From the NCBI GenBank assembly GCA_017694885.1, contig JADIMH010000062.1, positions 1-40,451 on the forward strand: DNA of 40,451 nt, written 5' to 3'. The position numbers and the translations under genes were made by a program. Positions 1 through 6,304 of the stretch are shown in pieces. Numbering within the stretch: position 1 is the first letter of the stretch; every line of letters begins with the position of its first letter. Source of the DNA: Candidatus Cryptobacteroides faecipullorum. Its GTDB lineage: Bacteria > Bacteroidota > Bacteroidia > Bacteroidales > UBA932. The notes under the pieces are model-generated. The model did not search any database, was not told the origin of the DNA, and saw only the letters and a program-made list of their open reading frames with translations.

Positions 1-15
1 TACCTTTGTAGTGCT

Positions 16-131
16 GTATCATTGTTACCGAAATCGGTGTACCATTGTTACCGAAAATGATGTATCATTGTTACTGATTCTGATGTACTCCATTTTACCG
101 AAAATGATGTACTTCTCGTTACCGATTACAA
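16..131. repeat. 23-bp tandem repeat, five units, IS21-like terminus
   Basis: Five imperfect units carry GTA(t/c) followed by a variant of CATTGTTACCGAAAAT. The GTA triplets fall at 16, 39, 62, 85 and 109, giving periods of 23, 23, 23 and 24 bp. There are no unique spacers, so it is not a CRISPR array. Multiple short terminal repeats of about this size are a known feature of IS21-family insertion sequences. The array lies at the window edge, so it may be the end of an IS21-like element whose istA/istB genes lie outside. That identity is inference; plasmid-type iterons or another repeat are alternatives. The open frame across it (11-232) is judged non-coding. Confidence 0.5.
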
Positions 132-139
132 CCGGCTAT

Positions 140-230
140 TTGCCGGGCCGGATTCGAACCGGCGTATCATGCACCAGTCGCGAAGTAGTTCTGACCTACG
201 GCACCTGCTTGTACTACACACATCCAACTT
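140..230 (-). other. tRNA-like sequence, possible tRNA remnant
   Basis: On the minus strand a perfect T-arm (5-bp stem, loop TTCGAAT) occupies 147-163. Upstream of it is a small arm with loop GTCAGAA (185-199), which would present a CAG anticodon. The intervening bases could form a long variable arm as in a leucine tRNA. No proper 7-bp acceptor stem or D-arm can be built; only about five acceptor pairs with wobbles are possible (around 142-146 with 225-229). It is therefore more likely a tRNA 3' fragment, as left at an integration site, than a working tRNA. The CAG-loop arm also resembles a motif repeated elsewhere in the first 2.6 kb, so the resemblance may be partly chance. Confidence 0.25.
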
Positions 231-267
231 AATTCCAATCAAGTGATGCAAATATACAGCCCATAAA

Positions 268-284
268 TGCCAAAGTACGGCACT
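268..284 (-). repeat. Dyad motif GTGCCGTACTTTGGCA, copy 1
   Basis: On the minus strand this is AGTGCCGTACTTTGGCA, an inverted repeat (TGCC/GGCA around GTACTTT). It lies downstream of the AAA ATPase stop. The same motif recurs at 2573-2590, and its GTGCCGTA half recurs at 1741-1751 and 194-205. It could be an operator, a small hairpin or a non-canonical promoter box. No function can be assigned from the sequence. Confidence 0.45.
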
Positions 285-326
285 GGAAAATGTAAAAAAT
301 AAAAATCTTAATTTGTCTGTAAATGA

Positions 327-1442
327 CTATAGCGGTAGGCCTAGTCCAGAGTCGTACAATACTTTATCAATTATATTCTTTTTGGAGATATTTTCTATCT
401 GACCTCCGCTAAGATTGTATTTCTTTGACATCCATTCAATTTCGGACTCCGAGAATTCAGACAATTTGTCCCGGAAAATCTTCTTCCGTGTTTCAAAATC
501 CGGAAGATGCAGTTCGATTTTGTACAGGAACCTCCTATGTAATGCACTGTCAAATGCACCAAGCCTGTTCGTCGTGGCGAACATGATTCCGTCAAATGTC
601 TCCATTTCCTGCAGAATTATATTAAGCAGCCTATTGTCCTCCTTTTCGCCCCATGTTTCAGTTACATCGCAGCGTTTCTCCATGAAGGAATCAGCCTCAT
701 TGAACAGTAAAATCGGGAAATTCCCCGTAAGGGCCGCATATCGCCGATAATTATCAAAGACAGCTTTCATATTCCGCTCACTGTCACCAATCCATTTGCT
801 TTTGATATCCGTGGCATCCACCAACAGGACATCTCTTTTTGTAATTCTGGCAATCTGATAGACCGATTCTGTCTTTCCTGTACCAGACGGGCCATACAGC
901 AGGCATGTAAAGCCTCCGCTGTAATGCATTTCAGACAGTTTATCCTGTAGATTTCTAAAAGTCTCAGGCATAAGAAGCTCTGCTATTCTGAAAATATCCG
1001 CTCTGTCTGCATCGTTATAAAACAGCCTTTTCTTTTTTATAGCATCAGCCTTGACAAGATTTTTCTGATAATTCTGCAAAATATCATACGGTTCATTTTT
1101 CTGCAAGGCCCTAAGCACTGCATCCGGGACAATATATCCTTTGTCATTTCCCTTATATCTTTCGATATAGCCTTTTTCCAACAGTTCATCAACAAAAGGG
1201 AAATATTTGATTATTTCAAGGGTATTGCAACTTATATGTTTTGCGATATCGCTAAGAATCAATACTTCGCTGTCTCCGAGATTAGTGAAGACAGATAAAA
1301 ACAACGCAGCTTCCCGAGACAACGATAGAGCCTTCGACAAATCATCAATTTCATTATGTGCGACAAACAAAGCCATGTGCACAGAATTAGTATTTAATGT
1401 CTTATCAAGGATTTTCCCTATCAGATGAAGTATTGATGCCAT
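327..1442 (-). CDS. AAA-family ATPase with N-terminal winged-helix-like region
   Basis: The 371-residue product is a classical AAA ATPase. It has Walker A GPSGTGKT (184-191), a KWIGDSE pore-loop-like segment (216-222) as in the FtsH/Cdc48 class, Walker B ILLFNEAD (244-251), sensor-1 ATTN (289-292) and an arginine-finger segment HRRF (302-305). Residues about 35-115 look like a helix-turn-helix or winged-helix fold, so the N-terminus may bind DNA or a partner. There is no signal peptide or membrane segment, so it should be cytoplasmic. Its substrate is unknown. Lone AAA ATPases of this kind often sit in accessory regions beside mobile elements, and this one lies between an IS21-like repeat and an sRNA-like locus. 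It is more AT-rich than the genes after 2590, which fits acquisition. Its own promoter is not obvious. Confidence 0.85.
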   Translation of the reverse strand: MASILHLIGKILDKTLNTNSVHMALFVAHNEIDDLSKALSLSREAALFLSVFTNLGDSEVLILSDIAKHISCNTLEIIKYFPFVDELLEKGYIERYKGNDKGYIVPDAVLRALQKNEPYDILQNYQKNLVKADAIKKKRLFYNDADRADIFRIAELLMPETFRNLQDKLSEMHYSGGFTCLLYGPSGTGKTESVYQIARITKRDVLLVDATDIKSKWIGDSERNMKAVFDNYRRYAALTGNFPILLFNEADSFMEKRCDVTETWGEKEDNRLLNIILQEMETFDGIMFATTNRLGAFDSALHRRFLYKIELHLPDFETRKKIFRDKLSEFSESEIEWMSKKYNLSGGQIENISKKNIIDKVLYDSGLGLPL

Positions 1443-1518
1443 ATTGTCTCATCATTTTTAACAAAAATAACCACCAAGAGTGCCAAAAGGTGACACCTAC
1501 AAACCTGGGAATCAAAAA

Positions 1519-1543
1519 TAAAAGCGGCCATTGCTGACCGCTT
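1519..1543 (-). terminator. Rho-independent terminator of the candidate sRNA
   Basis: On the minus strand an 8-bp stem (1536-1543 with 1522-1529, one G-U pair) with a six-base loop is followed by TTATTTTTGAT. This is a good intrinsic terminator reading toward the ATPase gene. Confidence 0.75.
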
Positions 1544-1709
1544 CAGGAAAGTCATTTCCAATGTGAGTTTTTACACCGCGTCCCTGGAAATGATGGTTAA
1601 AGGGGTGGGCACTCGTTACAACCCCTTTCTTTCCTCGCCATGAAACACCCCGCCTCTCCGCACCAATCGCCGCAGCCTCAGTATTCAGGAACAGAGATTT
1701 TTATTTATC
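1519..1709 (-). ncRNA. Candidate structured small RNA
   Basis: A stretch of about 190 nt without a credible gene has a TACTTTTG box at 1716-1723 on the minus strand and a Rho-independent terminator at 1522-1543. Between them the predicted transcript folds into a three-way junction. The closing stem AGGAAAG/CTTTCCT pairs 1629-1635 with 1545-1551. Inside it, hairpin AAAGGGGT/ACCCCTTT pairs 1599-1606 with 1621-1628, and hairpin CATTTCCA/TGGAAATG pairs 1553-1560 with 1585-1592. The helices abut almost without gaps, which is unlikely by chance. I do not recognise the family. It lacks a tmRNA TPsiC arm and the SRP loop, and it is not the single long hairpin of 6S RNA. An alternative is a long 5' leader of the ATPase gene (start at 1442), but the terminator argues for a free RNA. 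Confidence 0.55.
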
Positions 1710-1715
1710 TTGCCG

Positions 1716-1723
1716 CAAAAGTA
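1716..1723 (-). promoter_or_regulatory. Promoter -7 box, candidate sRNA
   Basis: TACTTTTG on the minus strand matches the Bacteroidota -7 consensus TAnnTTTG. No clear TTTG box is seen 19-21 bp upstream, so strength is uncertain. It overlaps the terminator hairpin of the preceding gene. Confidence 0.45.
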
Positions 1724-1744
1724 GTCTGCGACAGTGACAGACTA
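1717..1744 (-). terminator. Terminator of the PD-(D/E)XK-like gene
   Basis: On the minus strand GTAGTCTG and CAGACTAC (1737-1744 and 1721-1728) form an 8-bp stem with an 8-base loop, followed by TTTT. It lies 16 bp after the stop of the 1760-2530 gene and shares bases with the next -7 box. Confidence 0.6.
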
Positions 1745-1759
1745 CGGCACTCTAAAAAA

Positions 1760-2530
1760 TTATTCGGATTTCTGCGGGATTTTAATCTCAAGAAAATACC
1801 AATTTTCTATTTCCTGCTTTCCTTGAATTTTAGCCTTTTCCCAATTTATTTCATAGCTATTATCAAGCTTAATTTTTCTGATCTGCCCTCCTTCTTTTGC
1901 CGGATGATAACAAACTTCACCTTTTTCTGTACTGTTAATTCTTGATTCAGAGTTCAGCGGATCCAATAATCCTAATGGCTTATATGTACTATCTGTTTTT
2001 GCTTTTTCTGCATATGCCGGTTTATTGGTATAATGTACATCGTTCGTCATAAGATAAAAACGCCCTTCTGAAATGTCATCCAATGAATTCTTCGACTCTA
2101 TTTCCAAATACATCAAATCTCGGTATATTCTATACATTGTATGCGGAAATGCAGTATGTTTTGTATTACCGGCTATCGGACATTTCAATTCTATCGCACA
2201 TTTATATTTAATATTATCACCAACTTTAAATCCACAGGTAATATCGATAAACTTCCATTTCGAAATATTGTAATCATGATATTTACTGATTATATCCGCT
2301 CCAACCTCTATTTTTGTTTCCAGATCTACAAAAAAAGCTTCATCACTTTTAACATAACGATTACCTATCTCTTTAATAATTGATGCAAAACAAAATTGAA
2401 ATGCGGCCTCATTCCGTGCTTCCGACATTATGGTTTGCCAGACAAATTGCCTTTTGAAAGTTTCCCACGACTCATTTAAAATTTTATCTATACAAGAACG
2501 ATGCTCTTCGTCAAAGTTAATTTCTTTCAT
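1760..2530 (-). CDS. PD-(D/E)XK nuclease-like protein
   Basis: The 256-residue protein has no signal peptide or membrane segment. Around residues 96-116 it shows FIDI followed 18 residues later by AIELKCP. This is the D...ExK arrangement of the PD-(D/E)XK nuclease fold, with D96, E114 and K116 as candidate metal-binding and catalytic residues; a conserved-looking acidic helix with E41 precedes it. That fold is shared by restriction enzymes, resolvases and mobile-element proteins, so the target cannot be stated. The gene is isolated, AT-rich compared with the genes after 2590, and has its own terminator. This suggests accessory or defence-related DNA. The nuclease call rests on one motif and is inference; a catalytically inactive relative is possible. 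Confidence 0.55.
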   Translation of the reverse strand: MKEINFDEEHRSCIDKILNESWETFKRQFVWQTIMSEARNEAAFQFCFASIIKEIGNRYVKSDEAFFVDLETKIEVGADIISKYHDYNISKWKFIDITCGFKVGDNIKYKCAIELKCPIAGNTKHTAFPHTMYRIYRDLMYLEIESKNSLDDISEGRFYLMTNDVHYTNKPAYAEKAKTDSTYKPLGLLDPLNSESRINSTEKGEVCYHPAKEGGQIRKIKLDNSYEINWEKAKIQGKQEIENWYFLEIKIPQKSE

Positions 2531-2572
2531 AATTGTTTATTTTAGTCGATCGATGCAAAATAGAATTGTTCG

Positions 2573-2590
2573 GTGCCAAAGTACGGCACT
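2573..2590 (-). repeat. Dyad motif AGTGCCGTACTTTGGCAC, copy 2
   Basis: This is a perfect GTGCC/GGCAC inverted repeat around GTACTTT. It lies 43 bp upstream of the 1760-2530 gene start and abuts the stop codon of the WYL regulator. Its position suits an operator or promoter element for the downstream gene. The TACTTTG core is one base short of the usual -7 box. Confidence 0.45.
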
Positions 2591-3516
2591 TATTCCATCC
2601 GTTTCAGCGCTTGCCTGTAGATTTCGCAGAGTTCTTTGCGGAGGTGTTCGGGGGCGATGACGACAAGGTCGTCGCTTTGGGACAGGAGTTCCTGCTTGAA
2701 GTCGTATGTTATCTTGACTTTCAGACGGATACGGAACTCCTTTCCGTCATCTATCAGTGTCTCTTGCGACTCATGGAGCGGGAAAGCTTCGTTGTACCGG
2801 CCTCCTTTTGGGGAGAACGACAGGATGACTTCCTCGACCGGAAGGTCATTATTCGAATAGACTCCTACGACATCCTTGAACTCTTTTTCAGGATCTATCG
2901 CGGAATTCCGCGTAAACCGGTTCTTAGTAACATTCAAGTCCCGGATACGGTCAAGGCCCCAGCTCTTTATTTCTCCGGCATGCCGGACATTTTCCCCTAT
3001 CTCGATTGCGAGCAGGTACCATCTTCCGCATCCTTCTTTAAGGGCATACGGCATGACCCTGCGGGTATGTGAGACTAAATTGTTGAATTTTACATAGGTG
3101 AATTCTACTATCAGGCTGCGCTTGATCGCATGGATTAACGGGGACAGGTGTTCTGTACCACGGGGCTTCCTCCTTTCCGGAAAGACGATTGAAGACAGTT
3201 CTTCCCGGGCATGGAGAGATGTAATAAGGTCGTACTGTTCCAATATCCTTTCGATATCAGATACCTGGTCTTCATCCTCCGGTATATAGTAGCCGTTTTC
3301 AGTCCTGGAGTATTCAATGCTGATACCCATTCCCGAGCGGATTTCCTTCAGGTCCCGTAGAATCGTCCTTCGGGAGATGCCGACATCTTCCGTGTCTTCA
3401 TAATATGCCAGACCGTCTTCGACTTTGCGGATGAGTTCCGGAAGGGAAATGTACCGATTGTTCCGTATCAGCCGGATAATCAGCAGATACCGCTGGATAT
3501 AACCTTGTTTGGACAT
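2590..3516 (-). CDS. HTH/WYL-domain transcriptional regulator
   Basis: The 308-residue protein has an N-terminal helix-turn-helix region (about 1-70, with SRRTILRDLKEI typical of DeoR/WYL regulators). A WYL domain follows (about 128-200), marked by GRWYLLAIE (164-172) and the LDRIRDL strand (188-194), with a WCX-like C-terminal region to the end. WYL domains bind ligands, often nucleic acids or nucleotides, and control nearby stress, repair or defence genes in many bacteria. Target and ligand are not visible here. The next gene downstream encodes the PD-(D/E)XK-like protein, and a dyad motif lies between them, so it may be the target; that is inference. A TAACTTTG box sits 25 bp upstream of the start. 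Confidence 0.9.
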   Translation of the reverse strand: MSKQGYIQRYLLIIRLIRNNRYISLPELIRKVEDGLAYYEDTEDVGISRRTILRDLKEIRSGMGISIEYSRTENGYYIPEDEDQVSDIERILEQYDLITSLHAREELSSIVFPERRKPRGTEHLSPLIHAIKRSLIVEFTYVKFNNLVSHTRRVMPYALKEGCGRWYLLAIEIGENVRHAGEIKSWGLDRIRDLNVTKNRFTRNSAIDPEKEFKDVVGVYSNNDLPVEEVILSFSPKGGRYNEAFPLHESQETLIDDGKEFRIRLKVKITYDFKQELLSQSDDLVVIAPEHLRKELCEIYRQALKRME

Positions 3517-3540
3517 GATGTTTTCATTTTATCTGTCTTT

Positions 3541-3548
3541 CAAAGTTA
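3541..3548 (-). promoter_or_regulatory. Promoter -7 box for the WYL regulator
   Basis: TAACTTTG on the minus strand fits TAnnTTTG and lies 25 bp before the start codon. No clear upstream TTG box is visible at the usual distance. Confidence 0.45.
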
Positions 3549-3573
3549 CGATTTTCCAGCTTATCTCTCCCGA

Positions 3574-4281
3574 TTACAGGACAATATTCTCCAGCTCACG
3601 GAAATTGTCTGCCCTGAACAGGTTCGGGTGGTCGTATTCGTCGGTCTGTTCGTGCTGCCAGGTGGTATGGAAGGGGATGTAGACGCCATAGCCGCCGAGA
3701 TTAAGGACGGGGGAGATGTCGGACTTGAATGAATTGCCGACCATCAGAAGTTCAGAAGCGCCGATGCCAAGGAATGCCAGCAGGTCGGAATAGGTCTTCC
3801 CGTTCTTGTCAGATACGATTTCCACATGGTCGAAGAACGGTTTCAGCCCGGAGCATTCAAGTTTCCGTTCCTGATCCAGCATGTTGCCTTTGGTAATGAC
3901 TATTGTCCTGTATGAACAGGAACGGCTGATTTTCTCCAGGGTATCTTTCACGCCGGGCAGCGGAGTGGCCGGAATACGGAGCAACGATCGTCCGAGACTG
4001 TAGATTTCCGAGACGGCAGACGTAGAAAGACGATTTCCGCCCAGTCTCAGGGCCGTCTCGATCATAGACAGAGTGAATGCCATGACGCCGTATCCGAGCT
4101 CCGCCATATTCTGCATCTCCGTCTTGAAAAGTTCTGATTTTATATATCGGGGCTCACCGTATTCCGCAAGGATGGAGCACAGCCTGTCCTCGGCATCGTC
4201 GAAATAGGGCTGGTTCGCCCAAAGAGTGTCATCCGCATCGAAGGCGATGACCTTGATATTGTCCTTTAAACTTGAATCCAT
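3574..4281 (-). CDS. HAD-superfamily hydrolase
   Basis: The 235-residue protein has HAD motif I FDADDTLW (14-21, nucleophile D15 and acid D17), a motif II segment VITKGN, a lysine in the KNGKTYSD region, and a motif III/IV segment MVGNSFKSD. It should be a cytoplasmic phosphatase acting on a small phosphorylated molecule by an aspartyl-phosphate intermediate. The helical cap between motifs I and II fits the HAD-IA class. The substrate cannot be inferred. It starts 5 bp after the stop of the CAT-like gene and is probably co-transcribed with it. Confidence 0.85.
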   Translation of the reverse strand: MDSSLKDNIKVIAFDADDTLWANQPYFDDAEDRLCSILAEYGEPRYIKSELFKTEMQNMAELGYGVMAFTLSMIETALRLGGNRLSTSAVSEIYSLGRSLLRIPATPLPGVKDTLEKISRSCSYRTIVITKGNMLDQERKLECSGLKPFFDHVEIVSDKNGKTYSDLLAFLGIGASELLMVGNSFKSDISPVLNLGGYGVYIPFHTTWQHEQTDEYDHPNLFRADNFRELENIVL

Positions 4282-4286
4282 ATAAA

Positions 4287-4700
4287 CTAAAGCATATTCA
4301 ACAGTCTGAAAAACTGCGCGACATGGTATCCGTCGGCAAGCCCGTGGTTCAGTTCGACCGATACGGACATCATGAGCCTGTCTTCATGGTATTCGAACAC
4401 CCCGAAACCGAAACTCCCGTCCTCCCTGCCGATAGTAGGACTGGCCCCGATAAGGTCGTACAGGACAATGTTCCCGTCCTCCACCCTGTACCGGAACTCG
4501 TCTATGGCGTTGGCCGCCCTCAGTATCTTATGTAATGAATACAGGAAAAATGAGGCCCCGTCCTGCTTGGACTGCATGTAGCATGATGTGAAATCAGCCT
4601 TTGCAGTGATGCCGAAATACGGGTCATCCAGTTCTCCGAAATAACGGTAATGCTCTTGGCGCGGCCAGGCATGCATATCCACTATATGTTTTTTCTCCAT
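4287..4700 (-). CDS. Chloramphenicol acetyltransferase-like protein, internally shortened
   Basis: The start is taken at 4700, giving MEKKHIVDMHAWPRQEH, the usual CAT-family opening; a longer open frame upstream has no family similarity. The 137 residues follow the CAT pattern closely: YFGELDDPYFGIT, then ASPTIGREDGSFGF, then an EYHED segment. The sequence then jumps directly to the C-terminal active-site region NHGLADGYHVAQFF, where the H and DG of the HxxxDG motif are present. CAT proteins are normally about 205-220 residues, so about 70-80 residues of the middle are missing in frame. Activity is doubtful: this is either a decaying gene or a minimised CoA-dependent acyltransferase. A well-formed promoter lies upstream, and the HAD gene follows after 5 bp. 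Confidence 0.75.
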   Translation of the reverse strand: MEKKHIVDMHAWPRQEHYRYFGELDDPYFGITAKADFTSCYMQSKQDGASFFLYSLHKILRAANAIDEFRYRVEDGNIVLYDLIGASPTIGREDGSFGFGVFEYHEDRLMMSVSVELNHGLADGYHVAQFFRLLNML

Positions 4701-4745
4701 AAAAAAGCAATTCCAAGGTTTCAAAGGCAACGGACTTTGTGCGTG

Positions 4746-4777
4746 CAAAATTACGCTCTCCGGACATTTTATGCAAA
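4746..4777 (-). promoter_or_regulatory. Promoter of the CAT-like/HAD unit
   Basis: On the minus strand TTTG (4774-4777), a 20-bp spacer and TAATTTTG (4746-4753) fit the Bacteroidota housekeeping promoter. It lies about 45 bp before the CAT-like start and diverges from the promoter at 4797-4827. Confidence 0.7.
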
Positions 4778-4796
4778 TCAGGATGCGGCCAATGAA

Positions 4797-4827
4797 TTTG
4801 ATATCCGGAAAATTTTTGTTATATTTG
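4797..4827 (+). promoter_or_regulatory. Promoter of the transglycosylase/zinc-ribbon operon
   Basis: TTTG (4797-4800), a 19-bp spacer and TATATTTG (4820-4827) are an exact match to the Bacteroidota -33/-7 pattern. The start codon of the first gene is at 4909, leaving a leader of about 75 nt. The -33 boxes of the two divergent promoters are only about 20 bp apart. Confidence 0.75.
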
Positions 4828-4908
4828 TTGACAGAATGTGACGACTGCTGATTAATTAACGATTTAGAACTAACCATCCATATCGGGATCAGATAGAATA
4901 ACTTCATT

Positions 4909-6300
4909 ATGAAAAAATTATGGAACATCGTTTCTATCCATCTTGTGTGGATGAGTGCCGTGACATATTCTGCCGCGCAGTCATTTACATCATTGGATTC
5001 AATCATTACCGGCTTTGAAAACGAAGTGACATATGAAATGATGTCTTTCGAAGAGTATGCCGGTGAGGCAAAAGCCGAATACGAACAGTATCAGGCTGCG
5101 GCCAAGGCCGATTTCGAAAAATATGTCGAAAAAATAAGATCCGTCTGGGGGAGGACGGACGAGGATGATCTAAAGACAGACACCAAAACAGAATGGGTGG
5201 AATATAGCGAAGACTATATGAGCCGTTCGATAGTGGATTTTGAAAACGGGAAAATCACCCTTCAGGTACGTGTAGACGACAATGACGACGAGGCTTCCAT
5301 AAACAGTAAAATAACCGGAGCCGTAGCGCGGATGCTCTCCAGCAGAGGTTCTACATGCCCTTACCCTTCAACGGCCGATATATCTGAACCGCTTTCTTCA
5401 AAACCTATCCTTGACGGAATAGTCGATTTTTCAGGATATGACCTTACCGGAGAAGCTCCATCCGGCAGAGCCGCACCAAGCGGGTCAGTCCGGAAGCCTG
5501 TACCTCCGAAGCCAACGGTGAAAGGAGGTAAACTTGCCATTGCATCCACTGAGGCAAGAAATGTGAAAAATGACAGGAAAGGCAGCACAATGGCAAGGAG
5601 GGCGATCGAAAAAGAAAAGTCCGACAAAGGTCCGACAGATACCGTCCCCGCTCTTCCGGATATCAGTACGATAGCGGCAGCCGTCGCCGTGCAGAGCGAA
5701 AAATCAATAGCTGAAGACAACGGACAGAAAGTCATTACCCTGCAGATGGAGCTCGTTGAAGACAACCTCTCCAAAAATGCAGCGCTTTACGCTGATCTCG
5801 TTTCTGAATTCGCTTCTGAATTCAAAATAGAACCTGCCCTCATATTCGCGGTAATCGAACAGGAATCAAGTTTCAACCCGGAAGCGACAAGCTGGGTCCC
5901 TGCATACGGACTGATGCAGCTTGTGCCGACATCGGGAGGCTTTGACGCATACAGGTTCGTCTATAAGAAAGAATGGGTACCTACAAGAAGCTATCTGTAT
6001 GTACCCAAGAACAACATAGAATTGGGTACGGCCTACCTCCGTGTCCTGATGAACCAGTTCTCTTCTGTTTCGGATCCTGAATGCCGGAGACTTTGCGTAA
6101 TCGCAAGCTACAACACAGGAGCAGGCAATGTCAGCCGGGCCTTCACAGGTTCGGCCAACCTTTCAAAAGCGCTGCCGCTTATCGACAGGTATGACTATGA
6201 CAGGCTTTACAAGCATCTGACCGGAAACCTCAATACTGAAGAAGCACGGAATTATGTGTCAGGAGTATCGAAGAGAAGAGCAAAATACCTAAAGGAGTAG
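4909..6300 (+). CDS. MltC-like lytic murein transglycosylase
   Basis: The 463-residue protein has an export signal ending near AAQ (about 24) with no lipobox cysteine. Residues about 45-125 resemble the MltC N-terminal domain (DUF3393), including WVEYSEDYMSRSIVDFENG. A low-complexity basic linker (about 185-250) follows. The C-terminal SLT domain (about 285-463) has the catalytic glutamate in QESSF (E319), YGLMQLVP (333-340) and IASYNTGAGN (398-407). Family members cleave the glycan backbone of peptidoglycan, leaving 1,6-anhydro ends, in the periplasm. It is the first gene of a long operon; the next start lies 4 bp after its stop. Here it may open the wall for the envelope complex encoded downstream, which is inference. 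Confidence 0.85.
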   Translation: MKKLWNIVSIHLVWMSAVTYSAAQSFTSLDSIITGFENEVTYEMMSFEEYAGEAKAEYEQYQAAAKADFEKYVEKIRSVWGRTDEDDLKTDTKTEWVEYSEDYMSRSIVDFENGKITLQVRVDDNDDEASINSKITGAVARMLSSRGSTCPYPSTADISEPLSSKPILDGIVDFSGYDLTGEAPSGRAAPSGSVRKPVPPKPTVKGGKLAIASTEARNVKNDRKGSTMARRAIEKEKSDKGPTDTVPALPDISTIAAAVAVQSEKSIAEDNGQKVITLQMELVEDNLSKNAALYADLVSEFASEFKIEPALIFAVIEQESSFNPEATSWVPAYGLMQLVPTSGGFDAYRFVYKKEWVPTRSYLYVPKNNIELGTAYLRVLMNQFSSVSDPECRRLCVIASYNTGAGNVSRAFTGSANLSKALPLIDRYDYDRLYKHLTGNLNTEEARNYVSGVSKRRAKYLKE

Positions 6301-6304
6301 TCGT

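Noticed and set aside
16..131. Possible CRISPR array
   Set aside because: The repeats are back to back with a 23-bp period and no unique spacers; no cas genes are present.
1640..1945. 101-codon plus-strand open frame
   Set aside because: It crosses the sRNA-like region, a terminator and the end of the nuclease-like gene in antisense; hydrophobic composition is due to AT-rich DNA.
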